From Thiohalocapsa sp. ML1 (GTDB lineage: Bacteria; Pseudomonadota; Gammaproteobacteria; Chromatiales; Chromatiaceae), in assembly GCF_001469165.1 (NCBI RefSeq), contig NZ_JABX01000018.1:1-64000 (forward strand): a stretch of DNA of 64,000 nucleotides. Reading direction: 5' to 3'. Below the pieces are notes generated by a model, which did not search any database, was not told where the DNA came from, and saw only the letters and a list, made by a program, of their open reading frames with translations. The translations under genes and the position numbers were made by a program. Positions 7,357 to 16,679 of the stretch are shown piece by piece; positions within the stretch are counted from its first letter, which is position 1, and each line of letters begins with the position of its first letter.

Positions 7357-10300
7357 AGGATCTTCACCAGGGCCGTGTTCTCGACGTTGCGCATGCTGTG
7401 CAGGGTCCGCCAGAGGCCCGGCACCTTGTCCTCGTGGCTATACAGAAGTCGCAGATCGCGGCGGTCGCCGTCGCTGCCTGAGTAGACCAGCCGTTGGCGC
7501 TGGTCGCCGGCGCTGGTCGCCTGATCGGCCCATTGCTGGACCAGTTCGCGCAGGTGTCGGGCGGTTTCCTCACCGCGGTCGGGGTCGGGGTCGGCGCGCT
7601 GGCAGCGCCGCGCCAGTTCCTGCACCAGCCGGGCGACCTCGGGCCGGATTGGGTCGAACTGACCGGCGCGCTCGTTGGCGTTGAGGTCCGGGATGCTATG
7701 ACGGACCGCGATGACCAACGCCGCGTGCAGCGCGCGCTGTCGCGCCTGCCAGGTGAAGGGCGTCACGCTGGTGGGCTCGACGAAGCGGTAGAAGGACTCG
7801 TGATAGGCGCGGAAGCTCTCGTAGTGGGACAGGCTGCGGGCCTGGTCCCGGTAATAGTTGGCGACGACGATGCCGGGCACGTCGCTGCGCCCGACCCGGC
7901 TGCTGGCCTGGATGTACTCGGCGGTGGTCAGGGGCTGGCCGTTGATGACCATCACCGCCAGCCGGTCCACGTCGAGCCCCACCGAGACCATGTTGGTAGC
8001 GAGCGCCAGGTCCAGCGCGTCCTGGTGATCCCGGGGCAGCGCGAGGCGGGCGAAGGCGCGGGCATTCTCGTCCGCGGACATCTGGCTGGTCAGTTGGGTG
8101 ATGCGTTCGTAGAGTTGGTGCCGCAGCCGGTGCGCCGGGGTGTTGTCGGCGTCCGCGTTTGGTGCCGGGTCGCTCGCCGGTTGCTGTTTCGCTTCCTGAC
8201 GCAGCCGCGCCATGCCGGTCTCGATGTCCGGCAGGGCATTGCGGCTGATGCCCACGCCTTTGAGACTGCCGTGGTAGACCAGCACCGTCCACCAGGCATC
8301 CAGCAGGGCCGCCCGGTCCGCGTGCGGGGCGTCGCCGAACAACAGCTCCGGGGCCGCCAACAGCGCCGCCGCGAGGGGGGCCAGGCAGTGCTGGCGATCC
8401 CGCGCCGGGGCCAGATAGCCGACGTAGAGCCGGCCCGGCCGCGCGCTGGTTGGCACGGTGCGGGCGAAGTAGCTGTCGTCGCAGTCTAGCCCCGGCGGCG
8501 GGAATACGGCCGGGTCGCGCCCGAACACCCGCCGGACCTGCTCGCGGGCCTGGCGGATGGTCGCGGTGGAGGCGATGATCTTCGGCGGGATGCCCCGCAG
8601 GGTCAGCACGGTCTCGACCGCCGCCTCGTAGAGCCCGGCGATGGAGCCCAGGGCGCTCGCGATCAGGTGCAATTCGTCCTGGATGATCAACTCCGGCGGG
8701 CGCCGGCCCAACCCGCCGGGAAAGGTTCCGCCGAGGAAGGCCCCGGCGCGCTCCTCCCAGGCGAGCCGCGCGAACTTGTCCACGGTGGCCAGCAACAGCG
8801 TCGGCGGTCGTTCGCATAGCGCCGTATCGACGACGTTGCAGGGTAGGGCGTCGTGCGGATCGGCACCGAAGGCGCAGGCCGGCGCGGTGCAGCGAAACCG
8901 CAGATGGCCGGGCCCGGCATCCACGTTGGCCGGCAACCGCAACGGCGCCCTGCACCAGGGGCATTGCTCCAGCACCAGCGCGCCGGGCAGGGGGACGTCG
9001 GCCTCCCCATCGGTGTTGGCAACGGCCTGAGCGATGGCCTGTTGGGCGTCGGCGTAGCGGTTCGGGCTGGTCGTCCCACCGACCCAGAGCCCCAGCGTGG
9101 TCGGCTCGTTGCCGAGGTCCGGGGTCTGCCGGCGCAACAGTTCCAGCGCGCAGATGAGGCGGGCGGCACGGCGGAACTGGTCCTTGGTCAGAAGCCGCAG
9201 CGTATAGCGCATCAGCGCCGCGGTGCCGCCGCCGGAGGTCGGATACTTGAGCCGTCGCCACAGGATCAGGCAGGCCAACAGCCCCAGGTAGGCCTCGGTC
9301 TTGCCGCCGCCGGTCGGGAACCAGATCAGGTCCACCAGCTCCCGGTCGTTGTGGTCAGGGTCCAGCGCCGACGGCAGGGACAGCAGCAGGAACGCGAGCT
9401 GGAAAGGCCGCCAGGTGGGCGTCGCGCGGCCACTCTGTCGCATCTGCGCGGCCATCGCGCGATTGGCGAGCGCGAAGGCGCGCCGGGCGATGGGGTCCGC
9501 CTGCAACAGCGCGATGCCCTCGTGGATGCGCCGCAGCGCGTCGCGCATCCGCCCGACGATTCGCCCGGCGGTGACCTGTTCGCCGGCGCCCGGCAGGCCG
9601 GCGCCGTCCCGCTCGCGCGCTGCGACCCAGTCCCGGTAGCGGTCGGCGAAGGCGCTGAGCGCGGTGAACCGGGCCATCGGATCCGCGTCGATGTCCGCGA
9701 GCCAGTCGATGGCGAGCACCTGCGCATCGCCCGGGCCGCCGTCGGCGCTGACCTGGGGCGTCTCGATTCGCGGCAGGAAGTCGCTCTGGATGCGCGTGAC
9801 CCGGCCGTCCGGCCCGACCTGCCAATCCACCGCCGCGCCGTGGCCGATGGCATGTATGCGATGGTGGCGGTATTGCAGCTCCAGCTCCCGCTCCTCGTCA
9901 TCCAACAACGCCGGATCGACCCGCGGGTAGTCGCCGACCCGGCCGGCGTCGATGAGGCAAACCAGGGCCACCTGGAACAGGGCGCGGGCGTTGCGATCGG
10001 CGGCCCGGCGCGGGTCGTCACCCTGGCCCGGATCCTGCTGACGGTTGCTGAGTGACACCGTGACCAGCCAGCCGGCGCCGAGCGGGCGCCACAGCACCAT
10101 GACCTCGGCGCGGCCGGCGAACACCGGGCGGGCGTCGGGCTGGCGCCGCCGGCTGGCAGGGGGCGTGACGACCGCCGGGTCGGAGTCGTCGCGCCCGAGC
10201 GCGACCGGCTGCCAGTAGTCCGCGCGACCGGCTCTGGTCTGCTCGTCGGCGGGCTCGAAGCGCACCGCCTGCGGGATCACCTGGAGCCGGATCGCGTCGC

Positions 10301-10613
10301 CCTCGACGTAGAACGAGAAACCCACCGATGACGGCGGCACGAAGCGACGTTTGGGTTGGTTGGTGGCCTTGGCGGGGGCGGGCGCATTGGCCCCGGTCGG
10401 GTCGGACGCTTCGGCTTCATCGTCGGCGTCGTCGATCTCGGCGTCCAGCCCGTGGGCATCGGCCAGCACCGGGAACAGGATGCCGGTCTGCCAGCGCTCC
10501 AGCGGCTTAATGTCATTGAGAGGGCTCGTCGCGGTGGCGTCATCGGCGCCGATCAGGCTGCGGCGCAGCCAGACGTATAGCCGCTCGCGTTCATTCGACA
10601 GCAGTTCGGCCAC
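7353..10613 (-). CDS. DrmA-like DISARM helicase
   Basis: This 1086-residue SF2 helicase is of the DrmA type. A long N-terminal domain with no clear motif is followed by VDLIWFPTGGGKTEAYLG (Walker A Lys438). That wording is typical of DrmA. Next come LMRYTLRLLTKDQF, a zinc-finger-like insertion with CPWC and later C-x-x-x-x-C cysteines near residue 560, IIQDELHLIASALG (DEAH-box equivalent near 646), SATIRQA (motif III) and QASSRVGRSD (motif VI near 904). The start is GTG at 10613 with no strong Shine-Dalgarno sequence. It is the first gene of a four-gene operon with overlaps or gaps of 8 bases or less, so the region just upstream should hold the operon promoter. Confidence 0.85.
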   Translation of the reverse strand: MAELLSNERERLYVWLRRSLIGADDATATSPLNDIKPLERWQTGILFPVLADAHGLDAEIDDADDEAEASDPTGANAPAPAKATNQPKRRFVPPSSVGFSFYVEGDAIRLQVIPQAVRFEPADEQTRAGRADYWQPVALGRDDSDPAVVTPPASRRRQPDARPVFAGRAEVMVLWRPLGAGWLVTVSLSNRQQDPGQGDDPRRAADRNARALFQVALVCLIDAGRVGDYPRVDPALLDDEERELELQYRHHRIHAIGHGAAVDWQVGPDGRVTRIQSDFLPRIETPQVSADGGPGDAQVLAIDWLADIDADPMARFTALSAFADRYRDWVAARERDGAGLPGAGEQVTAGRIVGRMRDALRRIHEGIALLQADPIARRAFALANRAMAAQMRQSGRATPTWRPFQLAFLLLSLPSALDPDHNDRELVDLIWFPTGGGKTEAYLGLLACLILWRRLKYPTSGGGTAALMRYTLRLLTKDQFRRAARLICALELLRRQTPDLGNEPTTLGLWVGGTTSPNRYADAQQAIAQAVANTDGEADVPLPGALVLEQCPWCRAPLRLPANVDAGPGHLRFRCTAPACAFGADPHDALPCNVVDTALCERPPTLLLATVDKFARLAWEERAGAFLGGTFPGGLGRRPPELIIQDELHLIASALGSIAGLYEAAVETVLTLRGIPPKIIASTATIRQAREQVRRVFGRDPAVFPPPGLDCDDSYFARTVPTSARPGRLYVGYLAPARDRQHCLAPLAAALLAAPELLFGDAPHADRAALLDAWWTVLVYHGSLKGVGISRNALPDIETGMARLRQEAKQQPASDPAPNADADNTPAHRLRHQLYERITQLTSQMSADENARAFARLALPRDHQDALDLALATNMVSVGLDVDRLAVMVINGQPLTTAEYIQASSRVGRSDVPGIVVANYYRDQARSLSHYESFRAYHESFYRFVEPTSVTPFTWQARQRALHAALVIAVRHSIPDLNANERAGQFDPIRPEVARLVQELARRCQRADPDPDRGEETARHLRELVQQWADQATSAGDQRQRLVYSGSDGDRRDLRLLYSHEDKVPGLWRTLHSMRNVENTALVKIL

Positions 10614-11064
10614 GCTTGCGGTGCCTACTCTCAGCCGCCGGCCACGTTGGTACTGCGCGGACCGCCGGGAAGGTGCGAGAGCTTATTGCGCGTGCACGGT
10701 TTCAGTTGGCTCATGCTGCAGGTGATCGACCGGTTCGGTTGTCGTCCTTTGCTGCCACCCCGCTGCGGAGCCGAGGCCGGATCAGCGACGCGTGGATGGG
10801 TCGATTGTGGAGCGGCGGTGCTCGATGGTCCATGCAGGATGGCGCAGATCCGCCCCTGTCGGCGCTCGGTTTTGACAGGCATCAAGCCGTGTCGCGCTCG
10901 TCGAAAGGCGAAGCGCAGATCACGTCACGTTCGGGTTGCCCCAATCGCAGTCCGGCGTCTGCGTTGTTGCATTGGCCCGGGTGGTTGGGCGAGTTTGCAT
11001 TGGGCCGCGAAAGGGCTCTCACGCAGCGGTGACGGCGCCTGTGCCCGGGCTCGCGGTGCGGATG
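10614..11064. other. 450-bp gap between the antiporter operon and the DISARM-like operon
   Basis: No credible gene is visible here. The open frames that cross it have no recognisable motif, and their composition is that expected by chance for GC-rich DNA. Because the drmA-like gene starts at 10613 and reads leftward, this stretch should contain its promoter. I see no clean -35/-10 pair or operator palindrome. The upstream antiporter gene ends at 11065 on the same strand without an obvious hairpin plus T-run, so read-through from the antiporter operon cannot be excluded. Confidence 0.5.
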
Positions 11065-13545
11065 TCAGTCGGGCGCGGACGTGTCCTTCAGCGCATCTAG
11101 CAGCGCGAAGTCGATGGCCGTGCCGGCCGGCAGCCCGCGTGCTTCGCGGAAGCCTGCAATCGCGCCCCGGGTGGCCGGACCCATGAGTCCGTCGATGGGG
11201 CCGGGGTTGTGGCCCGCGTCGGCGAGGGCCTGCTGCACCGCGCGCACCAGCTCCCGCGACAGGACGGGCGCCGCGAGCGGCTCGCCGTCCGGTGCGCAGC
11301 GGGTCATCTCAAGCGTGCTGCCGCCGGTGCTGAACGGGTAGGGGCGGGGCGGGTCGCAGGGCCCGTGTACCGCGGCGGCTTCGGGCGTGGCGACGGTCGG
11401 CGGTGCCGGGCTCGGTGCTGCTTCCGTTTCGGGCTCGGGCTCGGGCTCCGGCTCGGGGAGTGCCGGTTCCGGTTCGGGCTCGGGCTCCGGGACAGGCTCC
11501 GGCACGGGCTCGGTTTCCGGGACAGGCACCGGCTCCGCCGCTGGCTCTGGCGCCGGCGCCGGCGCGGGCTCCGTGACAGGCTCCGGCTCCAACACGGGCT
11601 CCGGCTCCGGCGCGGCCTCGGCTTCCGGCACAGGCCTCTGCACCGCCACGGGCGCGGGTTCCGGAGCAGGCGCCACCTCCGGCGCAGGGGCGGCGGCATG
11701 CTCGGGCAGCGTCTCCGCCCGCACCGGGGTCGGCGCCTCCGCCGCGGTGCTCGGCGTCCCGATCTCACGACCTGCGAACAGCGCCGCGAGCAGCATCGCG
11801 CCGATGCTGACCCAGAGCGCGCCGGCGACGGGCCAACGCCGCAGCCCGTGCTCGACGTCGCCGCCTGGGCTGCCGAAGATGCGATCGAAGACCCGGTGCG
11901 CGAGGCCGTCGAGCCAGGCCCGGGCGCGGGCGAGCTCGTCCAGAAACTCTACGCCCACCTGTCGGACGGCGGTCAAGAACGGCATCAGCAGGGCCAGCAG
12001 ATCCCCGGGCGGGACGAGCCCGACGAGCGGCGCCATCAGCCGCGGCCGCTGCGCGGCGAGCAGCGCAATCGCGCCCGCGATGCCGACGCCGATCCCCACC
12101 GGGCCCGCGTTGCTGAGCCAGCCCGCCGGCTTGCCGAACGCGAACGGGAAGAGCACCACCAGCGCCGCGAGCACGCCCCAGGCGGTCAACGGCCACAGCC
12201 AGCCGGGCTCCGCGTGGCCGCGGAGCCCCGCCGCGACCCAGACGAAGCGCGCCATGAGCAGCGTGGTGCCCACCGTGGTCACGGCGACGGCGGCGCCGAT
12301 CCAGGTCCACTCGGCGCCGTCCAGCACGGGTTTCAGCGCGTATTTGGCCGCCGCACCGCTGGTGAGCGGCGCACCCGCCAGCGCCAGCGCCAGGAACACC
12401 AGCACGCCCAGAATCAGCGCCTGCGCCACGGTACCGGCGGCCCCCGCGTGCTTGCGCAGCCCAACGCCCAGGAAGAGCCCGCCCTTCGCGAGCCCATGCT
12501 GCGCCGCGTAGAGCACGATGCCGGCCACGGCCACCGGGGCAAGCGCCGGCTGCACCAGCGCGAGGCCCAGGATCAGCATCAGAAAGCCCATCTTCGCGAT
12601 GCTGGAGTAGGCCAGGATCACCTTCGCATCCCGCTGCACCAGTCCCACCGGCAGCGCCAGCGTCATGGTCGCGAGCCCCATCAGCGTGAGCCAGTGGCCG
12701 AAGCCCGGCAGCGCGAGCTCGCCCACCGGCAGAAACCTGATCCAGCCCAAGAGCGCGACCTTGATCATGGTGGCGCTCAGCACCGCGCTCGCCGGCACCG
12801 GCGCCGCCGGGTGCGCCAGCGGCAGCCACAGATGCAGCGGCACCATGCCGGCCTTCACGCCGAGCCCCAGCAGCAGGAGCACGATGGTCGCGCTGGACAG
12901 GCCGGTCAGGTCCGCAGGCGTCGGCTGCGTGGTGCCGGCCTCGCTCGCGAGCAGCACCAGCCCCGCGAACAGCGTCACCTCCCCAAGCAGGGCCATGACC
13001 AGATACACCTTGCCGGCCCGCAGCGCCGCGGTGCTGCCGTCGTGCACGACCAGGCCATAGGACGCGATCCCCATCATCGCGAAGCCGGCGTAGAAGCTGA
13101 AAATGTCCTGCCCGACGATGAGCCAGAAGTTGCCCGCCATCGCGATCAGGAACAGCGCATCGAAGCGCCCGGCGCGCGCAAGCGGCGCCCCCGCCGGCCC
13201 ACCGCGGTCGCCGAAGGCCGCATACAGCCCCGCCGCGAGCCACACCACGGACGTGAAGCCGAGATACACCCGCGCCGTCAAATCCAACTCGAGCGTGGTG
13301 TCGAGAAAGAGCCATGGCAGCGGCAGCTCAGTTCCGAGCGGGACGAGCGCCACGGCAAGCAGCGCCGGCAGAGGGCCAAGGGCAACCCAGGGCAGGGCCG
13401 AGGGCCGAGGGCCGAGGGCCGCAGCCGGCCCATCCCCAGCGTCAACCGCGCTCCAATCCTGTCGAAAACGCACCCCCGACGCCGGCAACGCCAGCACCAG
13501 CGGCCACACCCAAGCACCCAGCAGGAGCCAACCGCTCAAGTCCAC
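11065..13545 (-). CDS. Antiporter subunit (NuoL/MrpD-like) fused to a peptidoglycan-binding domain
   Basis: This 826-residue protein has three parts. Residues about 1-590 are a multi-spanning Proton_antipo domain, with the conserved [20 protein letters not shown] stretch around the half-channel lysine and [13 protein letters not shown] in the second half. Residues about 593-760 are a Pro/Glu/Ala linker made of EPEPEP- and APAPEP-like runs. Residues about 762-826 form a PG_binding_1 fold ([19 protein letters not shown], then [19 protein letters not shown]). Ordinary Mrp or NADH-dehydrogenase subunits of about 500 residues lack the last two parts. If the C-terminus faces the periplasm, the linker could tether the antiporter to the cell wall; this is inference. 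It is the last gene of the operon and is separated from its neighbour by 156 bases of repeats. Confidence 0.85.
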   Translation of the reverse strand: MDLSGWLLLGAWVWPLVLALPASGVRFRQDWSAVDAGDGPAAALGPRPSALPWVALGPLPALLAVALVPLGTELPLPWLFLDTTLELDLTARVYLGFTSVVWLAAGLYAAFGDRGGPAGAPLARAGRFDALFLIAMAGNFWLIVGQDIFSFYAGFAMMGIASYGLVVHDGSTAALRAGKVYLVMALLGEVTLFAGLVLLASEAGTTQPTPADLTGLSSATIVLLLLGLGVKAGMVPLHLWLPLAHPAAPVPASAVLSATMIKVALLGWIRFLPVGELALPGFGHWLTLMGLATMTLALPVGLVQRDAKVILAYSSIAKMGFLMLILGLALVQPALAPVAVAGIVLYAAQHGLAKGGLFLGVGLRKHAGAAGTVAQALILGVLVFLALALAGAPLTSGAAAKYALKPVLDGAEWTWIGAAVAVTTVGTTLLMARFVWVAAGLRGHAEPGWLWPLTAWGVLAALVVLFPFAFGKPAGWLSNAGPVGIGVGIAGAIALLAAQRPRLMAPLVGLVPPGDLLALLMPFLTAVRQVGVEFLDELARARAWLDGLAHRVFDRIFGSPGGDVEHGLRRWPVAGALWVSIGAMLLAALFAGREIGTPSTAAEAPTPVRAETLPEHAAAPAPEVAPAPEPAPVAVQRPVPEAEAAPEPEPVLEPEPVTEPAPAPAPEPAAEPVPVPETEPVPEPVPEPEPEPEPALPEPEPEPEPETEAAPSPAPPTVATPEAAAVHGPCDPPRPYPFSTGGSTLEMTRCAPDGEPLAAPVLSRELVRAVQQALADAGHNPGPIDGLMGPATRGAIAGFREARGLPAGTAIDFALLDALKDTSAPD
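13395..13420. repeat. CGAGGGC heptamer array inside an antiporter gene
   Basis: Three and a half tandem copies of CGAGGGC (read as GGGCCGAGGGCC units) lie within the coding sequence of the fused antiporter subunit. On the coding strand they give the short segment [11 protein letters not shown] near residues 43-52. An imperfect copy (AGAGGGCCAAGGG) follows at 13370-13383. The same heptamer occurs in intergenic hairpins at 40224-40282, 43671-43731, 48307-48357 and 60631-60704. Confidence 0.85.
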
Positions 13546-13577
13546 GACGCCCCCCGATCAATCACAGCCAACGCACC

Positions 13578-13699
13578 CCCTTTCAAACTTCAAACTTCAC
13601 CCTTCAAACTTTCCCCTTCCCCCTTTCAAACTTCAAACTTCACCCTTCAAACTTTCCCCTCCCCCCTTTTCAAACTTCAAACTTCACCCTTCAAACTTG
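13578..13699. repeat. Nested TTCAAAC tandem repeat between two antiporter genes
   Basis: A unit of about 43 bases, CCCTTTCAAACTTCAAACTT followed by CACCCTTCAAACTTTCCCC, is repeated almost 2.8 times. Inside each unit the heptamer TTCAAAC recurs two to three times. It fills most of the 156-base gap between the two last antiporter genes, the only sizeable gap among tightly packed genes of this operon. It is strongly AT-richer than its surroundings. No stable hairpin is apparent, so it is a spacer repeat of unknown role. Confidence 0.9.
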
Positions 13700-13701
13700 C
13701 A

Positions 13702-15210
13702 TCAGAGTCCATACTCCCGCTCCGCAATCAACTGCGCCCACTCCAGCGGGCTGAACGGCGCCGAGGCCAAGAGCCCCGCCAGCAGGCAGAGCACGGCGGT
13801 GACGACCGGCGGCCACAGCAGCGCACCCATGGTCTCGAAGCGGGTGCCGAAGTGGTGCTCTTTCGGCCACTCCGCCGGCGCCGGGCGGAACCAGGCGCGG
13901 TAGAGGATCGGCAGGAAATAGCCGGCGTTGAGCAGCGTGCTCGCCGCGAGCACGAGCAGCACCCAGTATTGGCCGGACGTGACGCCGCCTAAGCCCAGAT
14001 ACCACTTGCTGACGAAGCCGGCGATGGGCGGGATGCCGATCATGCCCAGCGCGCCAACGGTAAACGCCAGCGTCGTTAGCGGCATGCGCCGGCCGACGCC
14101 GTCCATCTGGCTCACCTTGTGCACGCCGAGCGTCTCCGCGTAGTTGCCGGCGCAGAAGAACAGCGTGATCTTCATGATGCCCTGGTGTACCAGGTGCACC
14201 ATGCCGCCGATCGTCGCCACTGGCCCGAGCAGCGAGGCACCGAGCGCAATGTACGACACCTGGCTGACGGTGGAATACGCGAGCCGCGCCTTGAGCCCGT
14301 CCTGCGCCAGCGCCATCACCGAGCCGTAGACGATGGTGAAGGACGCGAGCAGCCCCAGCGCGCCCAGCAGCCCGAGCTGATAGGCCAGCTCCACGCCATA
14401 GACATCGTAGACGACGCGCACGATGCCGAAGGCGCCCGCCTTCACCACCGCCACCGCGTGCAGCAGCGAGCTCACCGGCGCCGGCGCCACCATGGACTGC
14501 GGCAGCCAGCCGTGCAGTGGCACCAGCGCCGCCTTCACGCCGAGCCCGGCCAGCAGCAGCGCGAAGATCGCCACGAGCTGCCCGTGCATGCTCGCCGGCA
14601 GGCCGGACAGCACGCCGCCCACCGTGAAGTCCACCGGGCCGATCAGCGTGCGCAGCCACACGGCACCCACCAAGAGCAGCAGGCCGCCGGAGAGGGTGTA
14701 GGCCAGATAGATGTTGGCGCCGCGGGTCGCCTCCGGCGTGCCGCGGTGGGCCACCAGCGGATAGGTCGCGAGCGTCAGCAGCTCGTAGAAGATGACGAAG
14801 GTGATGAGGTTGCCCGCGAGCGCGATGCCCACCGTGGCCGACACGCACAGGCTGAAGAAGCCGAAGAAGCGCGAGCGGTTCGGCGAGTGCTCCAGGTAGC
14901 CGATGGCGTAGACCGTCGTGATCAGCCAGAGCACCGAGGACAGGGTCACGAACAGCACCGACAGCGCGTCGGCGCTCAGCACCAGCGTCAGCCCCGGCGC
15001 GATGTCGATGCGGGTCTCGATGGGCTGCCCGAGCCAGACGCCCCAGATCAGAAGCCCCACCAGCGCCAGCTTTAGCACCGCGCCGAGCAGGTTCAGCACC
15101 GTGCGCAGCAGGTGGTTCTCCTCGTCCACCAGAAAAATGAACACGCCGGGCAAGAGCGAGCTCAGCACGATGGCGACAGGCAGCAGGCTGTCGATTGCGT
15201 CCCAGCTCAT
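13702..15210 (-). CDS. Mrp-type antiporter large subunit (MrpD/NuoM-like), second copy
   Basis: This 502-residue protein has about 14 predicted membrane segments with the Proton_antipo layout. VIFYELLTLATYPLVAHRGT carries the conserved TM5 glutamate. GLGVKAALVPLHGWLPQSM carries the TM7 lysine, and ARLAYSTVSQVSYI the second-half motif. These charged residues line the proton path in Mrp and complex I antiporter-like subunits. The start is ATG 15210, overlapping the preceding stop by four bases. The family cannot be separated into sodium- or proton-specific roles by inspection. Length is normal (about 500). Confidence 0.85.
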   Translation of the reverse strand: MSWDAIDSLLPVAIVLSSLLPGVFIFLVDEENHLLRTVLNLLGAVLKLALVGLLIWGVWLGQPIETRIDIAPGLTLVLSADALSVLFVTLSSVLWLITTVYAIGYLEHSPNRSRFFGFFSLCVSATVGIALAGNLITFVIFYELLTLATYPLVAHRGTPEATRGANIYLAYTLSGGLLLLVGAVWLRTLIGPVDFTVGGVLSGLPASMHGQLVAIFALLLAGLGVKAALVPLHGWLPQSMVAPAPVSSLLHAVAVVKAGAFGIVRVVYDVYGVELAYQLGLLGALGLLASFTIVYGSVMALAQDGLKARLAYSTVSQVSYIALGASLLGPVATIGGMVHLVHQGIMKITLFFCAGNYAETLGVHKVSQMDGVGRRMPLTTLAFTVGALGMIGIPPIAGFVSKWYLGLGGVTSGQYWVLLVLAASTLLNAGYFLPILYRAWFRPAPAEWPKEHHFGTRFETMGALLWPPVVTAVLCLLAGLLASAPFSPLEWAQLIAEREYGL

Positions 15211-16679
15211 GCGTCCGCCCCGCTGAGGCCGAGCAGCGTCCACAAAGGCCCGGATGCGAGCCCCAATACCGCCACCGATACCAGCGCCAGCACCAGCGCG
15301 GGCACCTCCGCGCGCGGGTCGGTGATGAAGCGCAGTGGCGTCGGCTCCAGGCCGAAGGCGCGGCTCAGCACCCGAAAGACATAGGCCGCCGCCAGCGCGG
15401 TGCCGGCCAGGATCACGACCACCCACCACCACTGGCCGGTGGCGATGGCCTGCTGCATCAGGAGCCATTTGCCGATGAAGCTGCCGCTGGGCGGCAGGCC
15501 GATGAGTGCGGAGCCGGCCAACGCAATGGCAAAAGTCGTCGCCGGCAGCCGCTGCGCGGTGCCGCCGAGCTCATCGATGCGGTCATGCCCGGCGTTGGTC
15601 TGCACCAGCCCGGCGGCGAGGAAGAACCCCGCCTTGGCAAAGCCGTGGGTCACGGCCATCAGGAGCAGCGCGGCGAGCAGGTTGTCTCGCGCCGGCCCCT
15701 CCGGCGTTGCCACCAGCAGCGGCAGAAATAGGAACAGGTAGCCGATCTGCGCGACGGTGGAATAGGCCGCGAGCAGCTTGAGTCGCGCTGCCCGCAGCGC
15801 CCGCCAGGAGCCCCACAGCACCGCCGCCGAGCCGAGCAGCGCGAGCAGCATCGCAGCGGCCATGCCGGTGACGGGCGCGAAGACATCGAGCCAGAGCCGC
15901 AAGATCAAATAGAACGCCGCCTTCACCACCAGCGCGGACAGCGCCGCGCTGACCGGTGCCGGCGCGTTCGCGTGCGCCGGCGGCAGCCAGAAGTGGAGCG
16001 GGAAGAGCGCGGCCTTGAGCGCGAGGCCCGAGATCATCAGCGTCATCGCCGCCGCATCCACGGCGAAGAGCTGCTCGTTCGCAGCGATGGCCGCCGCCAG
16101 GATGCCGATGTCGAGCGAACCATGCGCGGTGTACAGGAAAGCGACGCCGAGCAGGTAGGTGATGCTGCCCAAGAGCCCCACCAGCAGATAGCGCAGGTTT
16201 GCGGCGATGGCCTCGCGGTTGCCGGTCAACGCCCCCAGCGCCGCGGCGCTGATGCCCAAGAGCTCCAGCATCACGTACAGGTTGAATAGGTCGCCAGCGA
16301 GAAAGAGCCCGTTCAGCGCCGCCCACAGCAAGAGCCAAAGCGGCCAGAAGGAACGGATGCGGATCGCGTCCTGGAAGTAGCCGGAGGCGTAAACGCTGAT
16401 GCCGAGCGCGACCAGATTCGCCATCAGCACCAGCGCCGTCGCGATGCCGTCCGCGCGCAGCGCGATGGCGAGCGCGGGCTCCCAGCCGCCAAGCACCAGA
16501 TGCAGCGTGCCCTGCTCCCACACCGCCAGGGTCAGCGCAACGGCCGCCGCCGCGGTCACGAGCGCCGTGACGATGCCCACGGCCACCGCTCGGCCCGGCA
16601 ATGCGGTCGCGAACAGCGCCCCCAGCAGCGGCAGCACGATGCACAGCACCAAGGGCGCGGTCATGGCCGGCTCAGGCAT
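15207..16679 (-). CDS. Mrp-type antiporter large subunit (MrpD/NuoN-like), first copy
   Basis: This protein of about 490 residues has roughly 14 membrane segments. LFNLYVMLELLGISAAALGA holds the conserved glutamate. GLALKAALFPLHFWLPPAHA and NAPAPVSAALSALVVKAAFY hold the lysines of the proton-translocating channel. It is one of three large antiporter-like subunits in the operon. The ATG at 16679 overlaps the mrpC-like stop by eight bases; an ATG at 16664, five codons later, is equally possible since neither has a clear Shine-Dalgarno sequence. The gene ends in a four-base overlap with the next copy, so the paralogues are likely made in fixed ratio. Confidence 0.85.
   Translation of the reverse strand: MPEPAMTAPLVLCIVLPLLGALFATALPGRAVAVGIVTALVTAAAAVALTLAVWEQGTLHLVLGGWEPALAIALRADGIATALVLMANLVALGISVYASGYFQDAIRIRSFWPLWLLLWAALNGLFLAGDLFNLYVMLELLGISAAALGALTGNREAIAANLRYLLVGLLGSITYLLGVAFLYTAHGSLDIGILAAAIAANEQLFAVDAAAMTLMISGLALKAALFPLHFWLPPAHANAPAPVSAALSALVVKAAFYLILRLWLDVFAPVTGMAAAMLLALLGSAAVLWGSWRALRAARLKLLAAYSTVAQIGYLFLFLPLLVATPEGPARDNLLAALLLMAVTHGFAKAGFFLAAGLVQTNAGHDRIDELGGTAQRLPATTFAIALAGSALIGLPPSGSFIGKWLLMQQAIATGQWWWVVVILAGTALAAAYVFRVLSRAFGLEPTPLRFITDPRAEVPALVLALVSVAVLGLASGPLWTLLGLSGADA

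Noticed and set aside
1-10613. Prophage or integrative element carrying the defence genes
   Set aside because: No integrase, att-like direct repeats, tRNA or structural phage genes are visible in the window, so the boundaries cannot be supported.
10616-11032. Plus-strand 138-codon frame in the gap before the drmA-like gene
   Set aside because: No recognisable motif, no ribosome site and opposite direction to both neighbours; judged to be chance.
11209-13992. A 927-codon plus-strand frame opposite the antiporter genes
   Set aside because: The Arg/His/Gly-rich translation mirrors the minus-strand membrane protein genes; there is no ribosome site or motif.
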